Positions 13,801 to 25,735 of a stretch of DNA of 64,000 bases are shown piece by piece. The stretch is from the NCBI GenBank assembly GCA_964017195.1, contig OZ024900.1, forward strand, positions 31,202,641-31,266,640. Reading direction: 5' to 3'. The position numbers and the translations under genes are program-made. The first letter of the stretch is position 1. The number at the start of each line of letters is the position of its first letter. The notes below the pieces were generated by a model, which was not told the origin of the DNA, did no database searches, and worked only from the letters and a program-made list of their open reading frames with translations. This DNA is from Siderastrea radians (taxonomy: Eukaryota; Cnidaria; Anthozoa; Scleractinia; Rhizangiidae).

Positions 13801-14890
13801 TATTCTAATTCATCTGTTAAAATTACCCTTAAAATTGAGATTCGCTCCATCCCTTCAAACATAAAATGTTGGCTTTGAATAATTAATAATCAGCAAGGCA
13901 AATTTTGTTTACTTCAATACCGATATTTTCTCACGGTTCATGGCGTGCTCGTTTATTAGTTTAATACGTTCCCTGATGTGTTCCGATTTTATTACTTCCA
14001 AAACTCATTTCAGTTAAACCTAAAATTCACGAATAAATGTTTAATTTCCGCTCTTTCGTAATATCTATACACCTGCTTGAAAAAAGTGTTGAAGTACTTT
14101 TAAAACATTTTCCCATGAAAATGAGTTCTGCCATTCGCAGGCAATATAGTTTCTGTCTCTGTGTCCTACAAAATTCTCTCTGATTTGAAGGAAAACGTGA
14201 TAAAATTTCTGTTGTATTACTTACGAGGTCCAATTTTGATATCAGAGTCTTAACGACACATTACTATATCTGCTCCTTAGATCCGTAAATACTTAATATA
14301 ACTGATATAAGATCTGCAGTTGTCAACGGCACAAACCGAAATGTGAATGAAAGTTGATAAGAAGTTATTGCGACCGCCATTTATCAAATAATCTGCCTCA
14401 GTTTTAAAGAATTATACTTTTAATCCTATTTACCTTGCGTACACGATAAGATTTACACGTGCATGCATTGTTGCCGAGCTTAATAAATGTCTCCAGTTTT
14501 TCCACTTAAATCAGAGCCATAGTTCCTTTCTTTTTAAGTGACGTTTGAAGAGGGTATTGTGTTTTACTTTAAGAGTGCCTGCAATAGACGGTCTGCTATA
14601 ACTGCGAGAAGCATTATAATTCGTGATATATAGTGAAATGATATTTGACCGGCCAGCTGTATCTCCGGAATAGAGCACGAATTGCACGAAAAAAACTACA
14701 GAGTTCATATTCTTAAAGAACTTTGACTGTAAAGTACCAAACTCTTAGTTTGCTAAGTCTTTTAGCTTACTACTAAAATGACTCCACCCTCTTAACTTTG
14801 CGGTGAGTTTTGTGATTTTGTCCCCACGTACGCTCCGGCCCAGGGTCAAATCTCGATCAATTAACGTGGTTGTGACTTTTCAGTCGTGAC
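10821..14890. other. Intergenic DNA, nothing recognised
   Basis: This is a 4-kb AT-rich stretch. The best open frame (11075-11329) shows no known domain. No repeat of the families described here was found. Confidence 0.4.
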
Positions 14891-14894
14891 TAAA

Positions 14895-15205
14895 GCCCTA
14901 GAGTGTTACCATTCAAAGTGAAAGCTTGCAAGGCAATACTTTCCAGTGGTACTTTACATTATGCTGTAAAAGGTAGTCCTATCTTTTCACTCTGTGACTA
15001 CTCAAATGAAATCTATTGAGCAGTACCTTTCCCGTGGTACTGTTTGTCGTTCATGCTGTAAAAGGTAGTCCTATCTTTTCACTCTGTGGGTGAAACTTTA
15101 GTGTAACAATCCAAATGAAAGCTGCTGAGCAGTACTTTCCTGTTGTAAGGATTATCATGCTGTAAAAGGTCGTGATGTCTTTTCAATCTGTGGATGAAAT
15201 TCTTA
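14895..15205 (+). repeat. 106-bp satellite, direct array of about 3 units
   Basis: Three units with GAAAGCTTGCAAGGCAATAC, GAAATCTATTGAGCAGTACC and GAAAGCTGCTGAGCAGTAC cores. The first two share the variant GGTAGTCCTATCTTTTCACT, which shows local homogenisation. Confidence 0.85.
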
Positions 15206-16377
15206 TTTGTGTTGTACTTTTCCTCGGGCATGGTCCAGTTTGTTTCTCCATGTTTTGCATAATCAGAATTTTCAAAATCGGTTATGAGGTAGGTATTTTT
15301 GGAATGAGCCTACTTGCGGCTCATAATGGATCAAAGAATATCGACCCTTCTGTAAGATAACCTAAGTATTAAAGTATTGGTGAGACCCTGCTACAGTGAC
15401 TTGAACTCTGCTATTCATTGACCTTCTCCAGTAAACAGGGACTTAGCAATGCAAGATCTATACCAACTTTTACACGAAAAAAGTCCTGCCCACAATACAA
15501 AATCACTTGACCTTCATTTAACTTCTCCTTGTTTCAAAACTGAAAAAATGTAAAATCAGTTTCGTCTCTCCAACAGACAATATAAGAAGCGGAAAGTGTA
15601 AAATATAACAATAATTTCTATATCTGAATTCTTTTTTTTTCCTCATTCGCGTTGTACGCAGCTAAGGTACAACAAATCAGTCATCATTCTTGAAAAAGTT
15701 TGTTTTATCACTTTTTAGAAAACTTTATAGTTGTTAAAAAAACTGAACAAATACGGTGATTTTTATTTGAAACAAAAATACTTGGGAAGCATACGATCTT
15801 AACAACTTTCCATGAAGCAAATCTAACTTTTCACAGCCTGATGTAAGACATCCATTCCGTAGATGCTGTACTTTGTCACCTCCAAGGTACGTTAAGTTCA
15901 TGTAAGCTTTATAAACATCCATGACATATGTCGTGGTCCAGATTTTCATTTGGATGCCGGATATATGTATATGTAGCGTGTTTCTCAAATGTAACCAAAC
16001 CTATGTTTCCCGAACTTTTGAAATCCTACTGAGTGAAATCCTACATCCTACTGAGTTTTAGTTTTCAAAGGTGTAGTAAACCGTAATTCTTGGGCATATA
16101 TGTCACCAGTATCTCACATTTTGTAGCCAAGCCTTAAAACTACAGCAAATGTAACTGTTTTGGTAGTTAATGCAAGCGAAAATTGAACAGGTTGTAAATG
16201 ACGTTGAGAGAAATGACCTATTGTTAAGATACTCTTGCCTATCCTTAATCCCGGCATTGAACCGGATATAAGGCTGATATACAAAGTCTTTTTGAATAAC
16301 ACAGACTGACGCGTTAGGCTTAATAATCAGTTCAACCTCATGTACTGTGATCACCTTTATTTCTTAGCTGTTTCTAG
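15206..16377. other. Intergenic DNA, nothing recognised
   Basis: Short frames only, with no recognisable gene or repeat family. Confidence 0.4.
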
Positions 16378-16581
16378 TTAACTCTTTCAGCCCCAGTGCC
16401 CACATATCAATTCTCCTTACTGGTCGCCGTACATTTGTTACAGTACTAGTTGGAAGAAGTTGTTCAAATATCAAAAAAGTTAATCTCTGGTGATCATTTT
16501 CTTAATTCTCATCGCCCACATGCTTAATATTGGATTAACATTGCAAGAAGAAAATTGATGCCGATCAATTCTGGGGCTTAA
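16378..16581 (+). mobile_element. TTAA-flanked MITE, family A
   Basis: TTAA at 16378-16381 and TTAA at 16578-16581 bound the element. Interior landmarks are ATTCTCCTTACTGG, TACATTTGTTAC and CTCTGGTGATCATTTTCTTA. The inner ends CAGCCCCAG and CTGGGGC are inverted repeats. Confidence 0.7.
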
Positions 16582-16689
16582 CAACAGAGCTTGAGCTGTA
16601 TCTTTAAGTTATTTAACTTGGTTTTACAGGATCTAACCCTTCAGACAAAAGCAACTTAACAGTGTTTTTCTGTGGTTCCGTTTACTATT

Positions 16690-16802
16690 GGATACTGAGT
16701 GTATGAATGTGTGGATGAGATCTGTTATGTACCTACTGCAATAAAAGCTACTGAGCAGTACTTTCCTTTGCTGCTGTTCACTATCGGCTGTGCAAAGTAG
16801 TT
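16690..16802 (+). repeat. 106-bp satellite, single direct unit
   Basis: The unit core AAAAGCTACTGAGCAGTACT at about 16745 is followed by TTCCTTTGCTGCTG and TGTGCAAAGTAG. It sits directly against the left end of the MITE at 16803. Confidence 0.75.
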
Positions 16803-17019
16803 TTAACCCTTTCACTCCCAAGAGTGCTTAAAATCAAAATTTAAGAGGAATCCCAAATTTCATGTTGTATAATACTAAAATATAACTACTGCCATTTGAA
16901 AGTTCTGCTGGAGAGGTTTCATTTGAATGGTCACACCATAGGATTTCATCCACAGACGCAAAAGTTAGAATCACCTTTAATGTCTCCATAACTGACTCTG
17001 GGAGTGAAATTAGGGTTAA
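16803..17019. mobile_element. TTAA-flanked MITE, family B, carrying one 106-bp-like unit inside
   Basis: TTAA at 16803-16806 and TTAA at 17016-17019. The terminal inverted repeats are CCCTTTCACTCCCAAGAGT on the left and ACTCTGGGAGTGAAAT-TAGGG on the right. The interior, from about 16893 to 16982, is the reverse complement of most of a 106-bp satellite unit (GGTTTCATTTGAATGGTCAC, GGATTTCATCCACAGAC, AAAGTTAGAATCACCTT). Termini and TTAA are piggyBac-like. There is no transposase. Confidence 0.75.
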
Positions 17020-17021
17020 CT

Positions 17022-17610
17022 ATACTATACACTCTGTCAATGAAACCCTGTGACCACTGAAATAAAAGCTGTTGGGCAGTACATTCCCTGTACTACTATT
17101 TATTGTATTACACAAGGTGCTTCTAACATTGAAGCTGTCGAGCAGTACTTTCTTGTGGTGTTGTTTATTACACTGAACATCGCTACAAGGTGGTTCTAAC
17201 TTTTGAGTCTGTAAATGAAATCCTAAAGTGTGTCCATTCAAGTGAAAGCTACTGAGCAGTACTTTCCTTTGGTGCTGTTTAGTATATATGTAAAAGGTGG
17301 TTATAAGGTTTGAGTTTGTGGATAAATTCCTGATGTGTGACCATTCAAATGAAAGCTACTGAGCGGTACTTTCCTGTGGTGCTGTTTATTATGCTGTATA
17401 AGGTGGTTCTAACTTTTGATTCTGTGGATGAAATCCTAAAGTGTGACCATTCAAATGAAAGCTACTGAGCAGCTGGTACTTTCCTATGGTGCTGTTTATT
17501 ATGCTGCACATGGTGGTTCAAAGTTTTGATTCTGTGGAGGAAACCGTTAAGTGTGACCACTCCAATGACAAGTGCTAAGCAGTACTTTCCTTTGATGCTG
17601 TTCGTTTTTA
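17022..17610 (+). repeat. 106-bp satellite, direct array of about 6 units
   Basis: Unit cores occur near 17060, 17130, 17245, 17352, 17457 and 17563. The first two are short or rearranged, and the later ones are near consensus with a spacing close to 106 bp. Confidence 0.9.
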
Positions 17611-18279
17611 ATTATTTTGCAAACTGATTTTTGGGACGGTTTTTAAGTCGAACTTGGTTACTCGTAGAAAAGAAATGGTGTAAGAACGTAGACTAACGAT
17701 GAAAAGGAAAGCTTACCTTATGCTTTGCAATCCTCCACTTCAAAGGGCATTATAACCACAATGCATGTCAAATCCACACTTAAAAAGTACAATTCCGTTT
17801 TGTTCCATGACTCTGTAGCTCATTTCTTTACAACAATTTTACAAGAGAACGAAGAGCCCTTATACCAGTTCTTGAGAACATTGACAAAACTCGCAACATG
17901 CAGAGTTTTATCACATGCGAAGCACATTCGCTTGTGTCGGGTCACTGAAGCCGACGGTTTAATTTGTAGTTGAATGAAGTCGGTAAGCAACAAAGCCGAC
18001 AGGGGCAGTTTTAATTAAGAAGAGTAGCATGTTTTGGAGTTCCTGGCCTTGTTTCCGACATAACAAGTTCATAACATACAAAAGAATGGCTGGTTTGAAG
18101 AACTCTATTAAAAAAGTCTTGGCATCATACAAAAGCTGCTAACAAACTATTTGCTACTTTCTATGGTTCCTTTTCTTTTCTTTTCTTTTCTTCTTTGGTT
18201 ACTCCTTAGTGCGCGTTGACAAGTTTGTCTTATCCTTTTCTCCTGAAAGTCAAGCCCTGAATCGCTTAAAGAACATTTT

Positions 18280-18372
18280 TCTAACTTTTGGGTCTGCGGA
18301 TGAAACCCTAAGTTGTGACCATTCAAATGAAAGCTACTGAGCAGTACTTTCCATTGGTACTCTTCGTTTTTC
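18280..18372 (+). repeat. 106-bp satellite, single direct unit
   Basis: CTTTTGGGTCTGCGGATGAA, then GTGACCATTCAAATGAAAGC and TACTGAGCAGTACTTTCC. One unit only. It is preceded by a short TTTTC microsatellite at about 18170-18195. Confidence 0.85.
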
Positions 18373-19518
18373 GTTATTTGCCAACTGAATTTTACCCAGT
18401 TTTAACTTAACCAGTATTAGAAATGCAAGTTTAATCGTGCATGCTGTGTTCAGCGCAGGTAAGAATGTTATAATTTAATAAAGATAGATGCGCTCGGCGT
18501 CTTTCAAAGTATAAAACAAAGGATAGGCATGTTATTAACCTCGTAAGGACCAATTGTTGCAATTATATGGTGAGAAAAGTTAATTAAGAGGTTGACAAGT
18601 TGTGACAAGCGGCACTGCATAGCACAGTTGTGTGCAAAATAGTGTGTAACTAGTTTATTAAATCGTGCGTCGTTATTGTGTTTCGTTATTCAGTTTTTGA
18701 CCCTGGAGGCTCGCTGTCTAATTAAAAGGTCGACGTGAGGTTTCTGATGCGCACAGCTGGAAACAACGAGTAAAACCCCAGGATTATTAAAAAGTGAGTT
18801 TAAACTATTAAACACTCATCACAAACTTGCATACTCCTTTAAGAAAATTAGAAAATTCAAATTCGTTTTTCAGTTTTTTACGTGGAACTTAGTACTTATG
18901 TAGCGCACTTTGGTATAAATGACCGTAAAAAGGGATTTCACCTTAAAAAGACGGTTTCATTCTGTAGATCCATTGTTCGGTTTTCTCTTTAGTGCCGATA
19001 CCAATTTACAACAGCTGTCATGGCTGTTTTCATGGTCTTGCAATTGAGATTGATTAGCTTTTCTATCACCACGCGCGAAATTTAATCGCAATCACAAAAT
19101 CAATGATCGGTTTTATTTTCTTCGCTAACTTTTTCTAATAAAACTTCTCTTGGTTATTTGGTCTTTTTATAAATAAAATTATGTTTAATTGAAATCGTTT
19201 GAGTTCAGTTAGCTTCCTGGTCTGTCTGAATGAAAAGAAAAAGTAATGCACTTGAGGCGTGCATTTGATGTTTGATGTATCAAGCTATGTTTCAAGCCAT
19301 GATAAGTTGCTTTTGCGTACTCAGGAAGAGGAGAGGGGTTTGTCCTCGGAATCTTGACTGGGTTTACTCCCTTGAAGTTCGAAACTCAAACGCTCATTCA
19401 GACATAAAAGGTTACACCTTATTTTTGCAGTCCTTTGCTCTGGTGAAGTGAAACGTTATTGACGATCAACTACCGCCGTTTCGGCAATATTGCCTTCCTC
19501 AGGTTAAATCTGAAACTG
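18373..19518. other. Intergenic DNA, nothing recognised
   Basis: No gene or known repeat family was recognised in this stretch. Confidence 0.4.
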
Positions 19519-19881
19519 ACACTCTGACTGTCTGATTCAATGACTAATTGGCTGACTAATGTATGACTGACTCTGACTGACTAAGTGACTGACTGATGTC
19601 TGACTTGCTCTGAGTGACCAAGTGAGTGACTGAGTGACTGACTCATGTTTGAATGATTGACTGGCTCTGACTAACTGACTGACTGACTGACTGACTGACT
19701 GATGTTTGACTGACTGATTCACTGAATGACTGGCTGACTGATGTTTGACTGACTGACTGACCGACTGACCGACTGATGTTTGACTGACTGATGTTTGACT
19801 GACTCAGACTGACTGACTGACTGACTGACTGACTGACTGACTGATGTCCGATCAGATAACTGACTGACTGACTGACTGACT

Positions 19882-20256
19882 GTAACAGTAACAGTATATC
19901 TTTATTGTGCCTTACTCTCCAAAGGGAGGTATTGGTCTAGTTACAATAAAGGATTAAAAAATTAACTAATATAACGAAACAATAAATGCTAACTGACTAA
20001 ATTTAAATTATTTGATTACATTCATTTTTGAAACATTAAATGAATATGCTTTCCTACAAGTATACAAGTATTGTCATTCCCTAAATTCAGTAAATATATA
20101 ATTTTGTCATAATCACTTAGAGTATCAAAATGAGCATCTGTTTTGCTGATAACAGAATGGAGTTCGCTTCTGAGGTTGTTATACCCTTGACAATACATCA
20201 AGAAATGTTGTTCATCTTCTATTTTAAAACTTTCCTTACAAATTGGACATGCTCTT
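19882..20256 (-). mobile_element. 5'-truncated non-LTR retrotransposon (LINE) 3' end
   Basis: On the minus strand, the C-terminal 76 or so codons of a LINE ORF2 are visible at 20254-20022, ending in TGA. The frame contains CPICKESFKIEDEQHFLMYC, the C-X2-C...H-X-X-X-C zinc-binding motif typical of the region after the reverse transcriptase domain in jockey/CR1-like elements. A 3' untranslated region follows with GGCACAATAAAGATATACTG and a TGTTAC tail. Almost all of the element is missing, so it is inactive. Confidence 0.8.
20022..20254 (-). pseudogene. LINE ORF2 C-terminal fragment (zinc-binding tail)
   Basis: This is an open frame without a start codon, entered from the 5' truncation point and running to a natural TGA. 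The residues RACPICKES, EDEQHFLMYC and DYDKIIYLLN resemble the C-terminal zinc-binding segment of non-LTR retrotransposon polyproteins. No reverse transcriptase catalytic motif is present. Confidence 0.75.
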
Positions 20257-20530
20257 GACTGGCTGAGTGAGTGAGTGATGTTCGACTGAATAACTGACTG
20301 ATGTTTGACTTACCAACTGACTGACTGGCTCACTGACTGACTGACGTTTGACTTACTTACTGACTGACTGACGGTTGTTTGACTGACTGCTGTTTAACTG
20401 AATCACTGATTGACTGATGTTTGACTGACACTGAATGACTGACTTGTTGACTGACTGATGTTTGACTAAATAACTGACTGACCGACTGACTGAAGTCTGG
20501 TTGACTGAAGTGGAGAGCAGCGATCCTTAC

Positions 20531-20884
20531 ATTGAGGTGCGTGTTCACACGACAAACTAAAGCTTGCAAAGTCGTATTTACAAACACAAGCTGGCTTATG
20601 TGAACGCCAAAAAAGCAGTTTGCAAACATGTTAGCCCCGTTTTTGCTAACAAGAGTTTGCAAAGCCTTAAAGACACCTTAACACGACAAAGTAAAGTTTG
20701 AAACTCGTTTTGGCAAATTCAAAATGGCGCCGGTGTGAACATTAGAAAAGCAGTTTACCAACGTGTTGGCCCTGTTTGCTAACTTGTTGCAAACCATTTT
20801 TGCTTTGTTCACACAAGCTAACTTGCATTAATCAATACGAGTTTCGAATGGCTTTAGTTTGCCGTGTGATGCTGCGTTACCTTA
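20531..20884. mobile_element. Short inverted-repeat element (MITE-like) with internal direct repeat
   Basis: The left end CACACGACAAACTAAAGC (about 20546-20563) is inverted at the right end GGCTTTAGTTTGCCGTGTG (about 20850-20868). Inside, a segment of about 145 bp is directly repeated: CACGACAAACTAAAG and CACGACAAAGTAAAG, each followed by AAAAGCAGTTT and TTTGCTAAC. Confidence 0.6.
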
Positions 20885-20965
20885 ACGAGTCTCCCTGTAT
20901 CCCAGTGGTTAGGGCATCTAACCCATGTGGGGAAGGTTAAGGTTTGGATTACCGTCTGGAATCCG
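20885..20965 (+). repeat. Possible tRNA-derived SINE fragment
   Basis: CCCAGTGGTTAGGGCATCTA resembles a tRNA D-arm and A box, and the following GGAAGGTTAAGGTT may be a decayed B-box side. A second similar stretch (CACTAGTTAGAGCATCCTGG) is at 21436-21490. Both start with GAGTCTCCC. No cloverleaf is intact. Confidence 0.35.
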
Positions 20966-21045
20966 GTTTTTTTCTTTTTTCCACACTCGTTACAATCTAA
21001 ATATTACATTGACGGAGCTTAGAATTAATCTGGTCTTCCTTTATT

Positions 21046-21337
21046 TAGAGCGCTTTTCAAATGAGTGTCGTAAAAACCAAAACCAAAGTAATTTCCCCAC
21101 CCAATCACAACAAACACAAATTACCCAATGAACCAATCAGAACTTGAAGCAAATACATGTAACCGGCACCAAGCGCGGGAAAACGCGTGCGAGCAAGTCG
21201 GGTTTGGTTTGAGTTTTACTTCTGATTGGTCGAGAAAGTGGCGCGAGTTTTTTAAACCCGGCCAATAACAGAGCGAAGTGAAGCAAAACCAAAGCAAAAC
21301 GCGAATTACTTTCGACAGTCAATTGAAAACTGCTCTA
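21046..21337. mobile_element. MITE with TAGAGCGNTTTTCAA termini, copy 1
   Basis: The left end TAGAGCGCTTTTCAAATGAG followed by TGTCG is inverted at the right end, which reads CGACAGTCAATTGAAAACTG then CTCTA. The element is 292 bp, with AAAGTAATT inside each terminus. Motifs of the CCAATCAGAA / TGATTGGT type repeat inside. It has no coding capacity. Confidence 0.7.
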
Positions 21338-21486
21338 TCACCACACAGTACACTTTTGACATTGTTGATCTGAGCAGTATGCAGGACGCACTGACGTCAC
21401 AATGAACCTTGTGAATATCACCTAGCGCGCCACGAGTCTCCCAATAACTCACTAGTTAGAGCATCCTGGATCTGCGTACTGAAGGT

Positions 21487-21984
21487 TAGAGCAGTTGTCA
21501 ATTGAGTGTCGAAAGTAATGTTGTGTTTGCTTTGGTGTTGCTTTACTGTGCTCTCTGATTGGTTGAAAAGCTCGCATCACTCTCTCAGCCAATCTCTGCC
21601 CGGTTGTTCGAAAGCTGGTTAACGCTAACCTAGGGTTAAAATTTAACCAAGGTTCCTTGTTACCTTATTCAAAAAAGTGTTCACAGCAAATTCCAAGTGT
21701 CCGTTTGAAACAACCAAGGTCAAAATGTAGTACAAAGAAGATTTACAGGAATCCTTATCGTTTGGCTGTAAAACTGAGTTAAAAATTGACGCTAATCCTA
21801 CCGGGCCCAAGGACGTAAAACCAAATCAATCGTGAAGTACTCACGCGTTTTCCCGCGCTTAACGCTAATTACTTGTATTTGCTTCGATTTCTGATTGGTT
21901 CATTTTGCGTTTTGTTCCTGTTGTGATTGGTTAGAGTAATTACTTTGGTTTTGGTTTTACAACACTTATTTTAAAACCGCTCTA
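21487..21984. mobile_element. MITE with TAGAGCGNTTTTCAA termini, copy 2, enlarged
   Basis: This has the same termini as the copy at 21046: TAGAGCAGTTGTCAATTGAG at left, and AAAACCGCTCTA at right. It is 498 bp rather than 292 bp. The extra middle (about 21600-21835), with GTTAACGCTAACCTAGGGTT, is probably a nested insertion. Confidence 0.6.
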
Positions 21985-22129
21985 TACTCATGACAAACTG
22001 AATACAGTTCACTTTGGTACACAGTGGACTTTGGATTTCTTAGGTGAACAGTGGCAGATAGTTTTTTTATGGGATAAAAGTAGACTATCGATCTTACCAG
22101 ATGAAATTTTTTCTATAAAAATTTTGGAT

Positions 22130-22265
22130 TATTAACTGAGTTGATAAAAATATTCTTACGGTGGCCAATTTACCTTATCAACTCTGTTGATAAATCCAAA
22201 TTTTTGTGTTTCACTTCCCTACCGACGTAGCGCCACAGTTTTTTTTAGAAACTAACCCCTTAATG
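22130..22265 (+). repeat. Dispersed repeat module with GTTGATAA inverted motifs
   Basis: AACTGAGTTGATAAA, then TTACCTTATCAACTCTGTTG and TTTGTGTTTCACTTCCC. This matches 6160-6225 and, more distantly, 54755-54862. The class is unknown. Confidence 0.5.
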
Positions 22266-25220
22266 AAATTTTTCTAGGCGCCGTTTCTTACTTAGAATAA
22301 CGTGATTTATGTTTTGCCTATTAACAACTGAACTGTCAACTGGTGCCTTATCTAATATGTTTGCGTCGGAATAAAATAAGAACTTCCACTGTTTACGCTA
22401 TCTCTATCAGATATTCACTATACATATGATTCGTTTGGTTTGTCCTATTTTTTGGCCCACGCGTTTATAGAACAATGACTGAGAAATTAATTAACTCCTA
22501 AACAAAGCACTGAACAATACATTTGTCTGTTTGAATAACCTAATTAGTTATTTTGTAATCTTCGAAAACTGTTAAACACGTGTGATGTTAGTCGACGGTA
22601 GTCTTGCTGTTTGTTTGCCTTTGTCTTGGTAGTTGACTATTAATTCTCTTGTCCACTCAAAAGCTTCCAAGACCGAAACAAAACATGAAAATACTGGACA
22701 TTAGCCGTCATTTCAATGGTCATAAACGTCGAAGTGTGAATTATCCAGTCAGAAAAAAACAACATTCAAAATACGAAAATTCCAGAAATTTGTCTGACGG
22801 GAATTGGAGACGCGTGTAATGAATTGACGAAAATTGTTCTGTTTGTTTGCTATTGTGTTCTAAAGAATTCAAAAGAAGACAATAAGAGAACATCTGTTTT
22901 ATTGTCCACCTTTAACTTTCTCCAGTGTATCTTTGAAAATATGACTGCCGTTTGAACCCAATTGACACCACTTAGCCAATAAACTGTTCATTGTAATTGC
23001 AAATAAAACATTTTACACTACATTCTTTTCAGTAAACTTTACATTGGAAGTTTAGTAAACTTTACATTGGAAATTTCAACAACTACTTGTTCAATGCATT
23101 GAACACACAAACGTTTCATCTTAAGGTTTCTCGATAAATAAATTTCTTAACAATGAAAACAGACTTCTTTCACACTGTCTAACCGCACTTGCATAAATTT
23201 CTTTTTAACAAAACACCCCAATTTTTTTTACACTCCCTTCACCTGTCTTAGAGGAAAATCCCGCTAATTCAAAAATTTATGGAAAACAAAAAATTGTTCC
23301 AGATACTCTTAGCGACAGATTCGAAACAGCCAACGGCATCTAAAAGAATGGATTTCTGTTCAAAAAGGCGAGAAGTGCGAGATTGCCTGTAGTAAACTAT
23401 TGTGCCACATTATCCAAAGGAAACGGGTTTTTGTTCGAAATAGCGACACGTTTGAGTTAGCCAGTAGGAAATCATTATTCGGGGAAATGGGTTTCTGTTT
23501 CATCATCACTTCTCTTTGCGCCAGAAGGCGCATAAGGCCGTCACGCTGTCTGACCAATTGACCCTGTTTTGTTCCGCCATTTTGGCCATACTCCAGCCCG
23601 TCCACCCTGCCCTGACCCGTCCTTTCTCGTTCTTGTTCGGGTTTCTGTTTCATTTATCTGTATTGTTTTGTTTTAAGAAAAACCATCGTACAAAAACTTA
23701 ACGCCCTTCAGAAATACGGGCCGATACTGGATTTCATCTTATGCATGTGCTGCTAACTGGAGTTAGCACCTGAGTCCTAATACACCTCGTGCTCGTTCAA
23801 TGCAGTTCTACCTTAATTTCAAATCGAGTGTTGCCCTGTACCTATTCGTCCAGAGTGTCTACACTCAAATCTAGACAGCCAAATGAAGAACTATAGCCTG
23901 AAAAAGTTCAAGGTCGAAATGAAGGACAAATTACTCAGTAGTTTATTATGATAATATTACGCATTCATACTCATTGATATATACATATATATTTATTAGA
24001 TAATTTTTATGCTATTTATTGTACATTAGGATTTTAGTATTAATTATTATTATATTTTGTAAATAGTTATTGAAAAGCCTGTCAAGGAATAACCATTAAA
24101 GACCATTTCCATTTCCAAAGTTTCGTAAACCTCATTTTCCAAGATTTAGATAACAAACTTCATTTTCCATGATAAACAGGCAGCAAACAAAAACTTTATT
24201 AAGGTGTCACGTGCTTCTAGTTTACAATAATAGTACACTAATTGGGAACACCTAAAAAATAATTAAAAACAATTATATAGAAATTCTACCCCAATGAAAA
24301 TAAAAATTAAGAATGAAATTCTCAAATGAAAAATTCTTCCCTTCCCACATTGCCAAGTTTTTTTCCTTTTAGAATGTCATTTTCATTATTAATATAGCAT
24401 AGGTTCAAAATAGTCCTTTTTGTGGGTAATTTTAACTCGTAAATTTCACTCCAAATCGGAAGTTGAAACATCTCCAATCCTCTGAAGGAGCTATTCTTAC
24501 TCTTAACTCCACTCTTCAGTAAATAACTTCTTTTGGAGTTCCAACAACTCCAAATAAAGTAACTCCACCGTCTTGAATCAACTTGAAATCAACTTAACTC
24601 TACTTCAGGAGTTATTGTAACTCTCAGAATTTTTGTGGAGACAATGAGTTATGAGTTGAATGTATTTCAGGACGTTTAGACCAAAATGGCTCAAACATCC
24701 TTCCTCTTATATACATATATGGGTTACTCATGGAGTGCCTGTTACCTCAACATTTTTATTTTCAAGTTAATCTGTTTCTCGTGAACCATTCCTCCCTTTA
24801 CAACCTCTGCGTGTACACAGGCATCCCACTATTACTCAGCCTCCACATTGCACAGTACACCCCTTCCCACTGAGGAGTCCAGGCTGGCGTTCCCTTTACA
24901 ACGTTGCTCAGGTTGGTGAACCTTAAGGTTAATACCTGATGAGCTTAGAGTAATTAAGAAAAATAAATAATTTGTCGCATATTTCAGAGATAATGACACA
25001 ACCATAATCCTAAAAAAGCTTATATCCAAAGAATGTATGTCATTTTCTTTCCAAATTTAAGCTCAATTATCTCTGAAAATTACGTGGTTACCCCCAATTT
25101 CCTTTTTGGGTCCTGATAACCCTTACTAAGATCTGCTTTTCCCACCTGGTCATAAACCGCGCAAAACTACCTTTGTATTAGTAGGCAAATTCCTTAAAGA
25201 AACCCGAATATCTCGGTCCA
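22266..25220. other. Intergenic DNA, minor direct repeats only
   Basis: No gene is recognised. Small local features are a 23-bp direct duplication at about 23034-23080 (AGTAAACTTTACATTGGAA twice), a degenerate tandem with a period of about 75 bp at 23345-23510 (GGATTTCTGTTCAAAA, GGGTTTTTGTTCGAAA), a perfect 8-bp stem TGCTAACT/AGTTAGCA near 23750, and a cluster of AACTCC/GGAGTT motifs at 24490-24640. Confidence 0.4.
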
Positions 25221-25223
25221 GGG

Positions 25224-25450
25224 GTGTGTTTCTCGAAAGCCCCGAAAACATTTCGGTCCCGAAAAGCCATTTATAAAAACACGATCAACTCATTCTACAA
25301 AGCTGCTTTTTTTAACATGTCTTCAAGGTAAGAAACGTATAACTAATAGGGGAAGTTTGATGCTTAGAAAGTTCTTTTTTTACAGGATACAGACTAACTT
25401 ATCGTGCTCAAAATCGACCCGAAAAGTCTCGGGGCTTTCGAGAAACGCAC
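25224..25450. mobile_element. MITE with 22-bp terminal inverted repeats
   Basis: GTGTGTTTCTCGAAAGCCCC then GA at the left is inverted at the right as TCGGGGCTTTCGAGAAACGC then AC, with one mismatch in 22. The element is 227 bp and non-coding. The superfamily is not clear, because the flanks show no convincing duplication. Confidence 0.75.
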
Positions 25451-25735
25451 GCTAGACCCGAGATGCGCAGAACGTATGCGTAGTAACAAAAGGAGGCACC
25501 CTCCTTAAAAGAGACTTGACAACATCGAGGGCTTCGAATTAGGTTTGAGGTCGTCTTTGATGTCTATTTTGTTTTTAAAGTCAAAACGCATTAAATTCCC
25601 AACCAGGATTTATTTTAGAATGCTGCATTACGGGATTATCGCAATTAAAAATATCTTGGTGCATAAAATTGGCACCAGCGCTTCAATGATGGCTCACAAA
25701 ATTTCCCCTGGGAAGCAAATGCCCCTTTAATCCTT

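Larger units (their letters stand above)
19520..20512. repeat. TGAC-rich microsatellite/minisatellite, interrupted by a LINE fragment
   Basis: Blocks 19520-19881 and 20257-20512 consist of TGAC repeats with a higher-order unit containing TGATGTTTGACTGACTGA. Open frames here encode S/Q/V-rich strings on the minus strand and are artefacts of the repeat. The block is split by an inserted LINE 3' end at 19882-20256. Confidence 0.9.

Noticed and set aside
19537..20662. Ser/Gln/Val-rich frames on the minus strand
   Set aside because: Products of the TGAC microsatellite and its flanks.
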